The notes below the pieces were generated by a model, which saw only the letters and a list, made by a program, of their open reading frames with translations, had not been told where the DNA came from and made no database searches. From contig NZ_JARXWE010000007.1 of assembly GCF_029893235.1 (NCBI RefSeq), forward strand, positions 27,288 to 91,287: a stretch of DNA of 64,000 nucleotides, read 5' to 3'. Position 1 is the first letter of the stretch, and every line of letters begins with the position of its first letter. This DNA comes from Dysgonomonas sp. PH5-45. Its GTDB lineage: Bacteria > Bacteroidota > Bacteroidia > Bacteroidales > Dysgonomonadaceae. This document shows, in pieces, positions 52,263-62,251 of the stretch. The position numbers and the translations under genes are program-made.

Positions 52263-54122
52263 TCACTCATCTACCTCAACCACAAGATTTTCGATGATGA
52301 AGCCTTGCCTTTCGGGTGTATTTTTGCCCATATAGAAACTGAGCATATCTTTCACCAAATCTTCTTTTTTCATGGTGACCCTGTCTAAACGTATATCCTT
52401 ACCGATAAAGTGGCGGAATTCGTCGGGTGAGATTTCGCCCAACCCTTTGAAGCGGGTTATTTCGGGATTTGTGCCCAATTTCTGAATCGCCGCCAAGCGT
52501 TCTTCTTCGCTATAACAGTAAATCGTTTCTTTTTTATTCCGCACACGGAACAATGGCGTTTGCAGGATGTAGACATGGTTCTTCTTTACCAAATCGGGGA
52601 AGAATTGCAAAAAGAACGTCAGCAACAGCAGGCGGATGTGCATACCGTCAGTATCGGCATCGGTTGCGATGATAACTTTATTGTAGCGCAGGCCGTCCAA
52701 CCCATCCTCTATATTCAGGGCGGCCTGCAAGAGGTTAAACTCTTCGTTTTCGTAAACAATCTTCTTTGTCAGCCCATAACTGTTGAGGGGCTTACCACGG
52801 AGCGAAAAAACGGCTTGCAGGTTGGGGTCGCGGCTTTTGGTGATAGAGCCACTGGCCGAGTCTCCCTCGGTGATGAAGATACAGGTTTCGTCCAACTTAT
52901 CGCCCTTCGTGTCGTTATAATGGATGCGGCAATCGCGCAGTTTTTTATTGTGCAGGTTAGCCTTCTTGGCACGCTCGCGAGCCAGTTTAGTGACTCCGGC
53001 AATGGCTTTACGCTCTTTTTCGGACTCCAATATCTTTTTCAGCAAGGCATCGGACGTATCGGGGTCTTTGTGCAGATAATTATCCAGTTCTTTCTTTATG
53101 AAATCTCCTATAAATTTCTGAACGGTAGGCCCATTGGGACCCATGTCTTTCGATCCCAGCTTCGTTTTTGTTTGCGACTCAAACACCGGCTCCTCTACCT
53201 TAACACTCACAGCGGCAACAATACCACTGCGGATATCGGCATAATCGAAGTTTTTGTTGTAATACTCCTTTATCACCCTCGACACCGACTCTCTGAAGGC
53301 CGACTGGTGCGTGCCTCCCTGCGTGGTGTGCTGCCCGTTCACAAACGAGTAATACTCCTCGCCATACTGGTTAGTGTGTGTTATCACCACCTCAATATCG
53401 GTATCCATCAAGTGAATGATAGGATAAAGGGCGTCGGATGTCATATTCTCGTTCAGCAAATCGACAAGCCCGTTGCGCGAGTGGAAGCGTTTACCGTTGT
53501 AGATAATTGAAAGACCTGTATTCAGGAAAACATAATTCTTCAACAGGCTTTCGATATACTCGTCACGATAAAGATAATCTTTAAATATAGTACCATCGGG
53601 AACGAACTCGGTGAGCGTTCCGTTATCTTGGGTTGTTGGCTGAGGTTTTGTTTCGTTCGTAACTTCGGCTTTGCTGTATTCAACAAGTACGGTTTGCCCA
53701 TCACGAAACGATTGTATCTTAAAATAAGCGGAAAGAGCATTCACCGCCTTGATACCCACACCGTTGAGGCCGACCGATTTTTTGAAGGCCTTAGAGTCGT
53801 ACTTGGCTCCGGTGTTCATTTTAGACGAAACGTCTTTCACCTTGCCCAAAGGCACGCCACGGCCGTGGTCACGAACACGCACCGCACCATCGGTTATATC
53901 AACTTCGATGGTTTTGCCGAAACCCATCATATACTCGTCGATAGAGTTATCGAGCACCTCTTTCAGAAGCACGTAAATACCATCGTCGGCCGACGAGCCA
54001 TCGCCCAGCTTACCGATATACATACCCGGACGGCGGCGGATATGCTCCTGCCAATCGAGGGTTTTTATATCATCGTCCGAATAGTTTTCTTGTGGTAAGT
54101 CGGGATATAGTTCTTCTGCCAT
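52263..54122 (-). CDS. parE: DNA topoisomerase IV subunit B
   Basis: A 619-residue type IIA topoisomerase ATPase subunit. GHKL motifs ([43 protein letters not shown]) lead to TOPRIM motifs [20 protein letters not shown] and [20 protein letters not shown] and PLNSYG are marks of the Bacteroidota ParE group against GyrB (42367). It decatenates daughter chromosomes with ParC, whose gene is not in the window. It is convergent with the LuxR-type gene, with 12 bp between the stops. Confidence 0.92.
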   Translation of the reverse strand: MAEELYPDLPQENYSDDDIKTLDWQEHIRRRPGMYIGKLGDGSSADDGIYVLLKEVLDNSIDEYMMGFGKTIEVDITDGAVRVRDHGRGVPLGKVKDVSSKMNTGAKYDSKAFKKSVGLNGVGIKAVNALSAYFKIQSFRDGQTVLVEYSKAEVTNETKPQPTTQDNGTLTEFVPDGTIFKDYLYRDEYIESLLKNYVFLNTGLSIIYNGKRFHSRNGLVDLLNENMTSDALYPIIHLMDTDIEVVITHTNQYGEEYYSFVNGQHTTQGGTHQSAFRESVSRVIKEYYNKNFDYADIRSGIVAAVSVKVEEPVFESQTKTKLGSKDMGPNGPTVQKFIGDFIKKELDNYLHKDPDTSDALLKKILESEKERKAIAGVTKLARERAKKANLHNKKLRDCRIHYNDTKGDKLDETCIFITEGDSASGSITKSRDPNLQAVFSLRGKPLNSYGLTKKIVYENEEFNLLQAALNIEDGLDGLRYNKVIIATDADTDGMHIRLLLLTFFLQFFPDLVKKNHVYILQTPLFRVRNKKETIYCYSEEERLAAIQKLGTNPEITRFKGLGEISPDEFRHFIGKDIRLDRVTMKKEDLVKDMLSFYMGKNTPERQGFIIENLVVEVDE

Positions 54123-54245
54123 GTTTGTTTAATTGCTTCAAAAAAAAGGTTCAGGCAAAGATAGTTTTTTTCGCAAAAAAAATCAAGCGGGTTCGCTTGC
54201 CGCCAACCCGCCCGTTCCACTTATTTTCACCTTTCGGCCTGTCAG

Positions 54246-55376
54246 TTATATATTTTTCACATAAGCCCTGCGGGTTTTATGATGCTCGGCATCAAAACCG
54301 TCCCAAAGGGCTGCTATCTTGGTATTTACTTCCAATTCAGGGTTCGTTTCCGCAAAGCGGAAGCCGCTATTGTAGGCCGATGGAATAAAGTCGTTAAAGA
54401 TAATGGCGTTCACTCCTTTTCCCTGATATTCGGGCGCTATGCCCATAAGCATCAAATCGACCACAGGGTTCGACTTACCTTTCAGCCCTTTCAACAGGGA
54501 TATCCAACCAAAGGGAAAAAGCTTACCCCGCGACTTTATCAACGCTGCCGACAAACTGGGAACGGCAATGCCGAAGCCAACCACCTCGTCGGTCTCTTCT
54601 TTTACAACAATCGACACTACATCCCAACGCAACATCGGAACATACATCTTCACATAATAATCTATCTGCCGCTTTGTGAGGGGGGCAAAACCATAGAGCG
54701 GAGCATAGGCTCTGTTCAGCAGGTTAAACAGTTTGTCGATATAGGGTGTTACTTGCTTCAGGTTTTGGAACTTCAAAAGTTTAAGCCCGTATTTTTCTGC
54801 CACGATTTTAGCTATTCGCTGATGCCTTTCGGGAACCGAACTGGGCACAGGTATGTAAAACTCATGCCAATCCACATCTTTTTCAAAGCCCAACCGTTCT
54901 ATCTGCTCCTTGTAGTAAGGATAACTATATGTTGTAGCCATCGTGGATACACGGTCGTAACCATGAATAAGCAAACCTTCGTGGTCAAGGTCGGTATAGC
55001 CCATCGGGCCTTGAATCTGCTTCATGCCTTTTTTGCGCCCCCAATCTTCGGCAGCGGCAAATAGGGCGTCAACAACCTCGTTGTCGTCAACAAAATCTAC
55101 AAAGCCAAAACGGAGGGCATCTTTCCCCCACACCTCATTGGCCGTCCGGTTTATTATGGCTGCAATACGCCCCACAATCTTACCGTCCCTGTACGCAAGG
55201 AATAACTGCTGCTCGCAAAAATCGAATGCCGGATTTTTCTTTTCATCGAGCGTACCCAATTCGTCCAACACCAAAGGCGGAACATAATAAGGACTGTCTT
55301 TGTATAAGTTTATGGGGAATTTTACAAATTTCTTTTTAGACGCCTTGTCGTTTGCTTCTACAATTTTTACTGACAT
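54246..55376 (-). CDS. GNAT-fold N-acyltransferase-like protein
   Basis: A 376-residue cytosolic protein. The pattern FLAYRDGKIVGRIAAIINRT and FGFVDFVDDNEVVDALFAAA is that of GNAT acetyltransferases, with a C-terminal second lobe (DLMLMGIAPEYQGKGVNAII) that holds a typical acetyl-CoA-binding Q-x-x-G-x-G/A-like stretch. Double-GNAT proteins of this size occur across Bacteroidota with unknown substrates. It has no operon partner; parE lies 123 bp downstream in the same direction. Confidence 0.75.
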   Translation of the reverse strand: MSVKIVEANDKASKKKFVKFPINLYKDSPYYVPPLVLDELGTLDEKKNPAFDFCEQQLFLAYRDGKIVGRIAAIINRTANEVWGKDALRFGFVDFVDDNEVVDALFAAAEDWGRKKGMKQIQGPMGYTDLDHEGLLIHGYDRVSTMATTYSYPYYKEQIERLGFEKDVDWHEFYIPVPSSVPERHQRIAKIVAEKYGLKLLKFQNLKQVTPYIDKLFNLLNRAYAPLYGFAPLTKRQIDYYVKMYVPMLRWDVVSIVVKEETDEVVGFGIAVPSLSAALIKSRGKLFPFGWISLLKGLKGKSNPVVDLMLMGIAPEYQGKGVNAIIFNDFIPSAYNSGFRFAETNPELEVNTKIAALWDGFDAEHHKTRRAYVKNI

Positions 55377-55479
55377 CGGTAATTATTCTTGTTTTTTACT
55401 TTTCTTTATCAAAAAAAACTCCTGCATTGGCATTGCTTATAGCAGAGCGCAACAAAGATACATTTTTTTATTTTGTATT

Positions 55480-55640
55480 ACCCGTAGTGCATTTAGAGAG
55501 TTTATATCAAAAAATTTATTATAAACATTTTATAGCATTTGTCATTGAGTCGCCTACGCCCCTCGAACGTTGTTTCTCAGCAAAGTGAAGAATCCGCATG
55601 TATGTTTTATCCAAACTCCTTCGTTACACTCAAGAGTTCT
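55480..55640. mobile_element. Family B MITE, truncated copy 7
   Basis: The left end ACCCGTAGTGCATTTAGAGA and inner B hairpin are present, including the segment TCATTGAGTCGCCTACGCCC shared with copy 1. The right terminal repeat is missing, since the sequence runs directly into the end of the NlpC/P60 gene at 55662. It is either a truncated copy or was cut by a later deletion. Confidence 0.65.
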
Positions 55641-55661
55641 ATTCATTACAATCTTATCATT

Positions 55662-56465
55662 TCACAATCGCCTTATGGCAGCCAAAGTGTGTGTATATTC
55701 CGAGGCGGCTTCGTTGAAAATACCGTTCCCGTCAACACTATCTATCCGCACCTGCCCCGAAGCATGGATTATCCGCCTCTCGCCCAGATAAATGCCAACA
55801 TGGGTTATCCGTTCCGCTTTGCAAAAAAACATGAGGTCGGCAGGTTGTGCCTGCTCAATGCCACTCACGGCAACCCCTTCGTTTACCTGCATGCTTGCAT
55901 CGCGGGGAAGCGTATAACCGGCAAGCGACGCGGCCACCTGCACAAGTCCCGAACAGTCTATCCCCAATATATTTTTACCGCCCCACAAGTAAGGAGTGTT
56001 CGTGAAAATATTTGCCGAGGGTATGATGTTTTCTACCCTCTTATCTGGTAGGTAAGTAACAAAATCGGAGTGAATCTGATAGGCTTTGCCCCCAACCTCA
56101 AAGCGGCTCGTTTCGTGGTTGTAGAACGGAATTCTACTCCCTGCCGAAAGGTGCAAAACGGTTTTATTGCCCATGCGGAAAGCGTTAACAACGGGCGCAT
56201 TCGTCCTGAAAACAGGAGCCTCGGCCATCGCCTTGTGTTCCTGTTCCGAAATTTCGGTCAGCATCTTGGCATCGACCCACCCCCAGTAGCCATCATCATG
56301 GTTTTTAATTTTGGCGAATCCCTCCGAAAAATCAGTTATCTCGCAGAAATCGCCAAACAAAAGCTGGGTTACCATTTCGTTCCTCTCCCGGCTTCCGTTT
56401 TGTGTATCGCCCAAATCGGCTCTGACCGGGGCTATCGGATTCAGATTTACCGCATATCGTATCAT
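55662..56465 (-). CDS. NlpC/P60 peptidase with SH3-like domains
   Basis: A 267-residue cysteine peptidase of peptidoglycan. Residues 1-140 hold two bacterial SH3-like modules (TQLLFGDFCEITDFSEGFAK; DGYWGWVDAKML; TVLHLSAGSRIPFYN). The NlpC/P60 domain has Cys171 (GIDCSGLVQV), His222 (RITHVGIYLG) and His234 (RIIHASG). The family cuts gamma-D-Glu to diamino-acid bonds. No signal peptide is evident, so recycling or an unusual export route is possible. A truncated MITE follows directly. Confidence 0.88.
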   Translation of the reverse strand: MIRYAVNLNPIAPVRADLGDTQNGSRERNEMVTQLLFGDFCEITDFSEGFAKIKNHDDGYWGWVDAKMLTEISEQEHKAMAEAPVFRTNAPVVNAFRMGNKTVLHLSAGSRIPFYNHETSRFEVGGKAYQIHSDFVTYLPDKRVENIIPSANIFTNTPYLWGGKNILGIDCSGLVQVAASLAGYTLPRDASMQVNEGVAVSGIEQAQPADLMFFCKAERITHVGIYLGERRIIHASGQVRIDSVDGNGIFNEAASEYTHTLAAIRRL

Positions 56466-56508
56466 AGACGCGTCTGTTTTTTTTACGTTCAGTTTTCTCT
56501 AATTAAAA

Positions 56509-56535
56509 AAGGAGACCTAAAATATAAGTCTCCTT
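56509..56535 (-). terminator. Terminator of the small T9SS gene
   Basis: AAGGAGAC pairs with GTCTCCTT; on the minus strand TTTTTTAATT follows. It lies 28 bp beyond the stop of the gene at 56563. Confidence 0.7.
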
Positions 56536-56562
56536 CGTATCTATATTATTCAAAAATAGATC

Positions 56563-56910
56563 TTATTTTACAATAAACTTTTTTGCACTAATAGTTTTAG
56601 CACCATCCTCAACCGAGTAGATGTATGCTCCTTTATCCAGATTAACAGACAAATCCACCGAGTTTTGCCCTGGGCTTAGGCGAACCGAATAAACGTTCTT
56701 GCCCAAGAGGTTGTATATCTTCAAAACCTTTGATGTTTTGAAATTGTATGTAATCCTGATACTTTCGCCCGTTGCGTTCGATATTGTTACATATTCTTCT
56801 TCCGCCACACCGGCTGCAATCCCATCGTTCCCTCTATCGGGGAAAGGGTTTGCGGCAGCGTATCCGCAAAGAATAAATGAAACAAATATATAAAGTAAAA
56901 GTCTTTTCAT
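56563..56910 (-). CDS. Very small T9SS sorting-domain protein
   Basis: A 115-residue protein with a signal (MKRLLLYIFVSFILCGYAAA) and little else but a type A T9SS sorting domain (RITYNFKTSKVLKIYNLLGK, then LDKGAYIYSVEDGAKTISAK and KFIVK). The part between is only about 25 residues (DRGNDGIAAGVAEEEYVTIS). Full cargo proteins are usually much longer, so this may be a peptide carrier, a decayed cargo gene or a small surface factor. It is complete with start, stop and terminator. Confidence 0.7.
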   Translation of the reverse strand: MKRLLLYIFVSFILCGYAAANPFPDRGNDGIAAGVAEEEYVTISNATGESIRITYNFKTSKVLKIYNLLGKNVYSVRLSPGQNSVDLSVNLDKGAYIYSVEDGAKTISAKKFIVK

Positions 56911-57048
56911 TTTCTAATCCTTATCGTTATTTGTGTGTATAATTATACACCATAACACTACAAAGTTAGTAAATTATTTGAATCACGAAATAATTTCACA
57001 AATGTTTTTACAATTATTTCAGATTATTGCCGTTGCGGCTTCAAATCT

Positions 57049-57474
57049 TTACCCCCAACGCATGAGTAACTCCTCGCGCTTGGTGTCGAAATCGGGGCGA
57101 CGCTCTATAATGCGGAAGCCTTCCTTCTCATAAAACTTCACGGCATTCGCATTTTCGGCATAGACAGTTACATCAAGGCGCGAGTAAATTTCTTTACAAT
57201 AATTAATCAGTTCGTTGCCAACGCCCAACCGTTGATATTCTTCGCCAACAAAAAGGGCCCCGATAAAATAATCGTCAACAATGCTCACAAACGCCTTCAC
57301 CGTGCCTTCCTCTTCATAAACATATGAGGTTGCGCCGGGTAGGTACTCGTTTTTAACCTCCTCAAAATTATTCACCCAATAGCTTTCGGGTATAAAAAAA
57401 TGAGCCGAAACATTGGTTCGCAGCCAAATATCCATTACGGCTTCAACATCGCTGGGGTTTATCTCTCTTATCAT
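57049..57474 (-). CDS. GNAT N-acetyltransferase
   Basis: A 141-residue enzyme of the GNAT family. The acetyl-CoA-binding strand-loop-helix reads YFIGALFVGEEYQRLGVGNE, and the C-terminal SRLDVTVYAENANAVKFYEK is typical. Its start overlaps the end of the next upstream gene by 4 bp, so the two acetyltransferases are coupled. Substrate unknown. Confidence 0.82.
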   Translation of the reverse strand: MIREINPSDVEAVMDIWLRTNVSAHFFIPESYWVNNFEEVKNEYLPGATSYVYEEEGTVKAFVSIVDDYFIGALFVGEEYQRLGVGNELINYCKEIYSRLDVTVYAENANAVKFYEKEGFRIIERRPDFDTKREELLMRWG

Positions 57475-57941
57475 AATTCTATTGCTTGTATTGTTTTTTC
57501 CATTCTTATGTGGGGTATCCCGTCTTCCAGATATACATCGCTAATCCTGACAAAACCATGCCGGTGGTAAAAAGGTTCTAAGTGCTTCTGTGCCGATATT
57601 TCTATATCGAGGTTGCCCCAAGCCGCATAAAGCCTCTCTATGGCTTCGCGCATAAGCGCGTGCCCATACTTCCTGCCCCTATACCGGGGAGTGACAACAA
57701 CACGCCCGATGCTTGCCTTACCGAAATAACTACCGGGGCGGAACATCCGGCAGTAAGCCACCAGTTCGTCGCCTATACAGCCCAAAACGTGCAATGCCTC
57801 GCCGTCTTTGCCGTCAACGTCCTGATACACGCAGTTCTGCTCAACAACAAACACCAAACTGCGCAGATGCAGCACAGAATAAAGCATCGGCGTTGTCAGT
57901 TCCTCGAAGCGAACCACTCTCCATGTTAGCAAATTAGTCAT
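57471..57941 (-). CDS. GNAT N-acetyltransferase, ElaA-like
   Basis: A 156-residue acetyltransferase resembling ElaA (LTTPMLYSVLHLRSLVFVVE, QNCVYQDVDGKDGEALHVLG). The CoA-binding motif is RVVVTPRYRGRKYGHALMRE. It is coupled to the GNAT gene at 57049 by an ATGA overlap. Its substrate is not established; ElaA-type enzymes act on small amines or proteins. Confidence 0.82.
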   Translation of the reverse strand: MTNLLTWRVVRFEELTTPMLYSVLHLRSLVFVVEQNCVYQDVDGKDGEALHVLGCIGDELVAYCRMFRPGSYFGKASIGRVVVTPRYRGRKYGHALMREAIERLYAAWGNLDIEISAQKHLEPFYHRHGFVRISDVYLEDGIPHIRMEKTIQAIEL

Positions 57942-58021
57942 ATGGTGTAAATATAGATGAAATACTTTAATTTTATAACAACAAAGATGGGCTATCTGTT
58001 TTTCGTTTCAAAAAAGTTTTT

Positions 58022-58029
58022 ACATTTGC
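58022..58029 (+). promoter_or_regulatory. Promoter -7 box of the acyl-CoA synthetase gene
   Basis: TACATTTG matches TAnnTTTG; a weak TTTC-type -33 element lies about 17 bp upstream. The ATG is 34 bp downstream. Confidence 0.45.
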
Positions 58030-58063
58030 AATAAACAGGACTATAAATTTAGATAAGCCTTGT

Positions 58064-59734
58064 ATGGAAAAAAGCTTTCTGGACTATATAAAAAACGGCA
58101 TCCTGAACAATTGGGAAAAGCCGGCCCTGACCGATATTAACGGACAAACTTTCCGGTATAGCGACCTTGCCCGGGAGATAACAAAAATTCAGTTGCTCTT
58201 GTCGGCCTTCGGTATAAAAAAGAGCGACCGCGTTGCCCTGTGCGGACGCAACTCATCGCATTGGGCTATATCGTTTTTCGGCTCCATCTCTTATGGGGCT
58301 GTGCCCACAACCATATTGCAGGATTTCAACGCCGAAAGTATTTACAACATAGTGAACCACAGCGAAGCAAAAACGCTGTTTGTTGCCGAAGCCGTTTGGA
58401 AAAGGTTGGACCTTGCGCAGATGCCCGCCCTTACTTCCATCGTACTTCTGGAAGACTTTTCGATTATAAAAACCAACAACCAAGCTATCGCTGAAAACGG
58501 TTTTGACGCGGAAAAAGCGCTGGCCGAAAAATTCCCCGCAGGCTTAACCAAAGAAGATATTTATTTTCACAAAGAAAGCCCCGAAGAACTTGCCCTGCTC
58601 AACTATACATCGGGCACTACCAGCAACCCCAAAGGGGTGATGCTGCCTTACAGAAGCCTGTGGTCTAACACCCGCTTTGCCGTTGATAACATCCCTTTCG
58701 TGAAAGCCGGCGACGGGCTGGTAAACATGCTGCCTATGGCGCACATGTATGGCCTGGCCTTCGAGATACTGCTGTCGGTGGCAAAAGGATGCCATGTTTA
58801 TTTTATATCTAAACCGCCTTCGCCCAACGTTATAATAGATGCCTTTGCCAAGGCTAAACCCCGATTGGTGATAGCTGTTCCGCTGATTATAGAAAAGATT
58901 GTGCGGAACGTGGTTTTTCCTCAGCTCGAAAAACAACCTGTCAGAACACTCCTCAAAATACCGGGAGTGCGCAGCATAATGTATCGTAAGATAAAAAATA
59001 AGATGATGGATACATTTGGCGGAAACTTGGTGGAAGTGGTTATAGGCGGTGCGGCTCTGAGCAAAGAAGTTGGCGATTTTCTGTCGAAAATAAAATTCCC
59101 CTACACCGTAGGGTATGGAATGACCGAATGCGGCCCCCTTGTCACTTACGAATATTGGGCAAGCTACAAGGCGGGGTCGTGCGGCAGGGCTGTTGACCGT
59201 TTAGAGATAAAAGTAGATTCGCCCGACCCAGCCCACACGGCAGGCGAAATTTTTGTACGGGGCCACAACGTAATGCTCGGATACCTCAAAAACGAAGAAG
59301 CCACACGCGCCGTACTCTCGGCCGACGGATGGCTCAACACGGGCGATTTGGGAGTGATAGACAAAGACGGTTTTGTATTCATCCGGGGGCGTTCAAAAAC
59401 CATGATACTGGGGGCATCGGGGCAGAACATCTATCCCGAAGAGATTGAAGACGTGCTGAACGGCTCGCCAATCGTTGCCGAATCGTTGGTTATAGAATCG
59501 GAAGGCAAGCTCGTTGCACTGGTGTACCCTGACCAAGATTATCTGAAAACCAACCGGATTCAACAATCGCAACTGCCTCAACTTCTGGACGAGGAAATAA
59601 AGGTACTCAACAAACGCCTGCCATCGTATAGCCGGATAGCTAAAGTCAGAATACGCACCGAGGAGTTCGAAAAAACGCCAAAAAAGAGCATCAAAAGGTT
59701 TTTATATCAAGAAAACATTGAAAAAACAAACTAA
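58064..59734 (+). CDS. AMP-forming acyl-CoA synthetase
   Basis: A 556-residue ANL-superfamily enzyme. The P-loop LLNYTSGTTSNPKGVMLPYR, the adenylate motif GYGMTECGPLVTYEYW, and the hinge/second domain GWLNTGDLGVIDKDGFVFIR with SKTMILGASGQNIYPEEIE identify it; the final Lys region PKKSIKRFLYQ is present. It activates a fatty acid (length not predictable) to acyl-CoA through an acyl-AMP. It is a single gene with a possible -7 box upstream. The next gene encodes an unrelated acidic protein. Confidence 0.9.
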   Translation: MEKSFLDYIKNGILNNWEKPALTDINGQTFRYSDLAREITKIQLLLSAFGIKKSDRVALCGRNSSHWAISFFGSISYGAVPTTILQDFNAESIYNIVNHSEAKTLFVAEAVWKRLDLAQMPALTSIVLLEDFSIIKTNNQAIAENGFDAEKALAEKFPAGLTKEDIYFHKESPEELALLNYTSGTTSNPKGVMLPYRSLWSNTRFAVDNIPFVKAGDGLVNMLPMAHMYGLAFEILLSVAKGCHVYFISKPPSPNVIIDAFAKAKPRLVIAVPLIIEKIVRNVVFPQLEKQPVRTLLKIPGVRSIMYRKIKNKMMDTFGGNLVEVVIGGAALSKEVGDFLSKIKFPYTVGYGMTECGPLVTYEYWASYKAGSCGRAVDRLEIKVDSPDPAHTAGEIFVRGHNVMLGYLKNEEATRAVLSADGWLNTGDLGVIDKDGFVFIRGRSKTMILGASGQNIYPEEIEDVLNGSPIVAESLVIESEGKLVALVYPDQDYLKTNRIQQSQLPQLLDEEIKVLNKRLPSYSRIAKVRIRTEEFEKTPKKSIKRFLYQENIEKTN

Positions 59735-59852
59735 AAAAACTATTTTTGACCCGAGTTCGAAAAAATGCTTAACACAACATCATCTTTTTTTTGAACATAC
59801 TATTATGAATGATTGTTATTATTTTTGAGTCTTTATAATTCAAACAAATTAT

Positions 59853-60185
59853 ATGAGTAAAGATATTGATCCGATAGGATACGACGAAGACGAAGCTGTG
59901 AAGTTTATTCAAAACAGCTTGCCGCAAGAATTGAAAGGAAAGTTCTCGGACGATGAAATAAACTATATCGTTGACATCGTATACGACTTCTACGAAAACA
60001 AAGGTCTGATGGACAGCAAAGTCGCTTCCGACGACGAGTTTATAGAAATAGACGAAGACGAGATGGTGGAGTACGTGCTCAAAAACACGAAGAAAGACAA
60101 AATAAAAGACTTCACGGCCGAAGAAATCGCTTTCATCGTGCGGGGCGAACTTGCTTATTGCGACTCTATCGACATGTTTGAGTAA
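59853..60185 (+). CDS. Conserved acidic hypothetical protein
   Basis: A 110-residue, strongly acidic helical protein with two similar halves: QELKGKFSDDEINYIVDIVY and KDKIKDFTAEEIAFIVRGEL. Each has a D/E-x-I-x-Y/F-I-V pattern, suggesting a duplicated three-helix unit. It has no signal or membrane part. It appears to be a Bacteroidales-type cytosolic protein of unknown role. It lies upstream of the OmpA-family lipoprotein gene. Confidence 0.65.
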   Translation: MSKDIDPIGYDEDEAVKFIQNSLPQELKGKFSDDEINYIVDIVYDFYENKGLMDSKVASDDEFIEIDEDEMVEYVLKNTKKDKIKDFTAEEIAFIVRGELAYCDSIDMFE

Positions 60186-60245
60186 AAAAAATCAATTAAA
60201 TAGAGATATCAATTAATTTAAATACAGACTAAAACAAAATTTTGT

Positions 60246-60920
60246 ATGAAAACATTATCAATTTTTGGAGCTATTGCTCTTAGTGTTGCAGTTTTATTTT
60301 CGAGTTGCGGAGCCAGCAACACAGTTAAAGGAACAGGTATTGGTGCGGGTGCGGGTGCTGCCCTTGGCGCAGGTATCGGAGCCATCATAGGCGGTGGCAA
60401 AGGTGCTGCTTGGGGTGCTGGTATCGGTACTGTTGTTGGTGGTGGCGCAGGTGCTATCATTGGTAACAAAATGGATAAACAAAAAGAAGAACTTGAGAAA
60501 ATCAACAACGCTCAGGTTGAATCTATAAACGACGGACAGGCGCTTAAAGTTACTTTCGAGTCGGGCATCCTTTTTGCCACAAACTCAAGTACTCTTAGCT
60601 CTGCTGCTCAGACTTCGTTATCGGCTTTCGCTACTTCGTTGCGGAACAACCCCGATACCGATATTCAGATTTTTGGGCATACCGATAGCACCGGTAATGA
60701 TAAAATAAACAATCCTCTTTCTGAGAAAAGAGCTGCCGCTGTTTACGCGTTCCTACAAAACAAAGGTATTTCGGGCAACCGTATGGAATCGCAAGGTATG
60801 GGTTCTACTCAACCAATTGCCGACAACAGTACAAAAGCCGGTCAGGCTCAGAACCGCCGTGTTGAAGTTTACATCCTTCCTAACGAGAAGATGATTCAAG
60901 ACGCGCAACAAGGCAGATAA
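60246..60920 (+). CDS. OmpA-family lipoprotein with glycine zipper
   Basis: A 224-residue lipoprotein, lipobox VLFSSC (Cys21). Residues 30-75 form a glycine-zipper region (GIGAGAGAALGAGIGAIIGG and GAGIGTVVGGGAGAIIGN). Residues 110-215 form an OmpA/MotB peptidoglycan-binding domain: IQIFGHTDSTGNDKINNPLS and AQNRRVEVYI, with the conserved Asp and Arg that hold diaminopimelate. It tethers the outer membrane to peptidoglycan. A strong terminator follows. Confidence 0.9.
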   Translation: MKTLSIFGAIALSVAVLFSSCGASNTVKGTGIGAGAGAALGAGIGAIIGGGKGAAWGAGIGTVVGGGAGAIIGNKMDKQKEELEKINNAQVESINDGQALKVTFESGILFATNSSTLSSAAQTSLSAFATSLRNNPDTDIQIFGHTDSTGNDKINNPLSEKRAAAVYAFLQNKGISGNRMESQGMGSTQPIADNSTKAGQAQNRRVEVYILPNEKMIQDAQQGR

Positions 60921-60949
60921 TAATCTGTTATCTTAATTATCTTTTAATA

Positions 60950-60987
60950 AACCGAAGGCTGCGATTTAAGTTTTGCAGCCTTCGGTT
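60950..60987 (+). terminator. Terminator of the OmpA lipoprotein gene
   Basis: AACCGAAGGCTGC pairs perfectly with GCAGCCTTCGGTT, followed by ATTTTTAT. It lies 30 bp after the stop codon. Confidence 0.88.
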
Positions 60988-61071
60988 ATTTTTATCGGTC
61001 AATGCCCTGCTTATCCCAAAAGACTTCTGTATATTTGTTTTTGTAACAAAGAAATATAAACGGGCAAAACC

Positions 61072-62166
61072 ATGAAAATAAGAGAAATACTACAAGCCAT
61101 AGAACAGCTTGCGCCACTACCCTTGCAAGAAAGCTTCGACAATAGCGGCCTGCAAATAGGCGAAACCCATCAGGAAGCTAAAGGCGTGTTGCTGACATTG
61201 GACGTAACCGAACAGGTTGTAGACGAGGCCATATCGCTTGGCTGTAACCTTATCGTATCGCACCATCCTCTTGCTTTCAGGGCTTTTAAGTCGCTCACGG
61301 GCAAAAACTATGTTGAACGATGCATGCTCAAAGCCTGTAAGCACGACATAGTGATCTATGCCGCCCACACTAATCTGGACAATGCCATGGGAGGCGTAAA
61401 CTTCAAGCTTGCCCAAATGCTGGGGCTGCAACAGGTACGCATACTTGCACCTGCCGAGCAGAGTTTGGTAAAACTCGTTACCTTTGTTCCCCATTCGCAT
61501 GCCGAGAATATCCGCACAGCCCTGTTTAATGCCGGAGCCGGCAATATAGGGAACTACGATTCATGCAGCTATAACCTGTCGGGGACGGGAACTTTCCGTG
61601 CAAATGACGACTCTACCCCCTACTGCGGAAAAATTGGCGAACTACACCACGAGGAAGAAACAAGGATAGAGGTTATACTTCCGGCTTTCAGACAGAACGA
61701 AGTGGTGCGCGCCCTGATAACCGTGCATCCATACGAAGAACCTGCATACGACCTTTACCCTCTCAACAACAAATGGGCACAGGCCGGAAGCGGCGTTGTA
61801 GGTTCGCTGCCCGAAGCTATGGAAGAAGAAACATTCCTCTATCTGCTGAAAGATACTTTCAAGCTGACCACCCTCCAGCACTCGGCATATACCGGCAAGA
61901 TGATAAAAGACGTTGCCATATGCGGCGGTAGCGGTGCATTCCTTATCCCCAAAGCCATTTCGTACGGAGCCGATGTATTCTTGACGGGCGAAGCCAAGTA
62001 TAACGATTTTTACGACGTTGAAGACAAAATTATGCTCACAACGATAGGCCATTACGAATCGGAGGTATGCACAAAGGAGATTTTCAGAAAATTGCTTTCA
62101 GACAGGTTTCCCGATTTGGAGCTAATTCCTTCGAGCTTCGACGTAAATCCCGTAAACTACCTGTAA
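61072..62166 (+). CDS. Nif3-like dinuclear metal protein
   Basis: A 364-residue cytosolic protein of the NIF3/YbgI family in its long (YqfO-type) form. Metal ligands are seen in IVSHHPLAFR (His64, His65), AHTNLDNAMGGVN and near the end FLTGEAKYNDFYD with TTIGHYESE. The inserted middle domain (residues 130-235) is of the PII/CutA-like type. Members form hexameric toroids; GTP cyclohydrolase 1 type 2 is an old name with no firm activity. It is followed by a very strong terminator. Confidence 0.88.
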   Translation: MKIREILQAIEQLAPLPLQESFDNSGLQIGETHQEAKGVLLTLDVTEQVVDEAISLGCNLIVSHHPLAFRAFKSLTGKNYVERCMLKACKHDIVIYAAHTNLDNAMGGVNFKLAQMLGLQQVRILAPAEQSLVKLVTFVPHSHAENIRTALFNAGAGNIGNYDSCSYNLSGTGTFRANDDSTPYCGKIGELHHEEETRIEVILPAFRQNEVVRALITVHPYEEPAYDLYPLNNKWAQAGSGVVGSLPEAMEEETFLYLLKDTFKLTTLQHSAYTGKMIKDVAICGGSGAFLIPKAISYGADVFLTGEAKYNDFYDVEDKIMLTTIGHYESEVCTKEIFRKLLSDRFPDLELIPSSFDVNPVNYL

Positions 62167-62191
62167 CCCCGTACAAACACGAGAAGGTGAT

Positions 62192-62241
62192 AAATAAAAC
62201 AAACGGCAAGCCTGGAATATAGCTTGCCGTTTGTTTTATTT
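62192..62241. terminator. Strong bidirectional terminator
   Basis: AAATAAAACAAACGGCAAGC and its exact complement form a 20-bp stem with a 10-nt loop and T-runs on both sides. It serves the Nif3 gene on the plus strand and the leucine-rich-repeat gene on the minus strand. Confidence 0.92.
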
Positions 62242-62251
62242 AGTCTTATTA

